Origin: Acidobacteriota bacterium
GTDB lineage: Bacteria > Acidobacteriota > Vicinamibacteria > Vicinamibacterales > UBA2999
DNA length: 7,043 nucleotides
Assembly: GCA_947465275.1 (NCBI GenBank)
Contig: CANIAI010000122.1
Coordinates: 1 to 7,043, forward strand
Direction of reading: 5' to 3'
How positions within the stretch are numbered: the first letter of the stretch is position 1; each line of letters starts with the position of its first letter. The notes under the pieces are model-generated. The model did not search any database. It was not told the origin of the DNA and saw nothing but the letters and a program-made list of their open reading frames with translations. A program made the translations under genes and the position numbers. Positions 6,413 through 7,043 of this stretch are shown here, piece by piece.

Positions 6413-7043
6413 ATGACGTACGAACCAGTCATCGGCCTCGAGATCCACGCGCAACTCAAGACCCGCACCAAGATCTTCTGCGGCTGCAGCACCGCGTTCG
6501 GCGCACCGCCGAACACGCAGGTGTGCCCGGTCTGCTTCGGCCTCCCCGGCGCGCTGCCGGTGCTGAACGGCCAGGCGGTCGACCTGGCCATCAAGGCGGG
6601 CCTGGCCCTCGGCTGCGCCATCCAGCCGCAGTCGGTCTTCGCGCGCAAGAACTACTTCTACCCGGACCTGCCGAAGGGCTACCAGATCTCGCAGTACGAC
6701 CAGCCGATCTGCCTGGGCGGGGGGCTCGACATCACGGTGGACGGCACGGCGCTGCACGTGCGGCTGACCCGGATCCACATGGAAGAGGACGCCGGCAAGT
6801 CGCTGCACGACGGCTTCCCCGATTCGTCGGTGCGGACGTACCTCGATTACAACCGCGCGGGGACGCCGCTCATCGAGATCGTCACCGAGCCGGAGCTGAG
6901 CAACGCCGGTGACGCGGCCGCGTTCTTCGAACACCTGCGCGGCATTCTCGTGTGGCTCGGCGTGAACGACGGGAACATGGAAGAGGGCAGCCTTCGCTGC
7001 GATGCCAACGTGTCGGTTCGCCCGGTGGGCACGACGACGCTCG
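6413..7043 (+). CDS. gatB: Asp-tRNA(Asn)/Glu-tRNA(Gln) amidotransferase subunit B (3' end off the window)
   Basis: First 210 codons of GatB, the kinase-like subunit of the GatCAB complex, which turns misacylated Glu-tRNA(Gln) and Asp-tRNA(Asn) into Gln-tRNA(Gln) and Asn-tRNA(Asn). The N-terminus VIGLEIHAQLKT (6-17) includes the Glu10 and His12 expected to hold the active-site metal. A zinc ribbon is intact: C23-x-C25 and C38-x2-C41, the latter in VCPVCFGLPG. Other family blocks are KNYFYPDLPKGYQISQ (79-94), RIHMEEDAGKS (120-130), RAGTPLIEIVTEPE (148-161) and MEEGSLRCDANVSVRP (189-204). The remainder, including the C-terminal tRNA-binding domain, lies to the right. No Shine-Dalgarno precedes the ATG; the 36 bases before it are C-rich. 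Neither gatC nor gatA is directly upstream, so the usual gatCAB order is not present on that side. Its presence suggests that the organism makes Gln-tRNA or Asn-tRNA by the indirect route. Confidence 0.97.
   Translation, partial: MTYEPVIGLEIHAQLKTRTKIFCGCSTAFGAPPNTQVCPVCFGLPGALPVLNGQAVDLAIKAGLALGCAIQPQSVFARKNYFYPDLPKGYQISQYDQPICLGGGLDITVDGTALHVRLTRIHMEEDAGKSLHDGFPDSSVRTYLDYNRAGTPLIEIVTEPELSNAGDAAAFFEHLRGILVWLGVNDGNMEEGSLRCDANVSVRPVGTTTL

Overview
The window is GC-rich, densely coding bacterial chromosome, roughly two-thirds G+C by eye. It carries five genes on the minus strand (positions 1-4442) and two on the plus strand (4708-7043), which diverge from a 265-base intergenic region. I see no mobile element, CRISPR array, tRNA or rRNA. 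Gene content and protein style suggest a high-GC Gram-negative phylum; Acidobacteriota (Vicinamibacteria-like) is my best guess, and Myxococcota or Gemmatimonadota cannot be excluded. This placement is an inference, not a database result.

Minus strand, in order of transcription: an ECF RNA polymerase sigma factor (3756-4442); a membrane-anchored zinc-finger anti-sigma factor (3178-3759) whose start overlaps the sigma stop as ATGA; IspH, the last enzyme of the MEP isoprenoid pathway (1928-3151); a small secreted Spy/CpxP-like protein with two LTxxQ motifs (1453-1887); and a TolC-family outer-membrane channel (1-1439) that runs off the left edge. Gaps are -4, 26, 40 and 13 bases, so this looks like one transcription unit. 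Sigma, anti-sigma, Spy-like and TolC proteins suggest an envelope-stress or efflux regulon, and the housekeeping gene ispH sits in its middle. An 8-bp perfect hairpin takes in the ispH GTG start codon.

Plus strand: ATP-dependent phosphoenolpyruvate carboxykinase pckA (4708-6306, complete, all key residues visible), then the first 210 codons of gatB (6413 to the right edge), subunit B of the tRNA-dependent amidotransferase. Between them is a 22-bp, G+C-rich hairpin with no T-tract.

The divergent intergenic region (4443-4707) holds a good sigma70-type promoter for pckA (TTGACG, 18 bp, TACGAT). Its -35 box is bracketed by a 7-bp inverted repeat that looks like an operator, eight T residues lie at the predicted transcription start, and a hairpin sits just before the Shine-Dalgarno sequence. 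A weaker ECF-type promoter candidate faces the sigma gene.

I found no clearly new multi-gene system. The points most worth checking are the placement of ispH inside a sigma/anti-sigma/efflux operon and the regulatory structures at the ispH start, the pckA promoter and the pckA-gatB junction.
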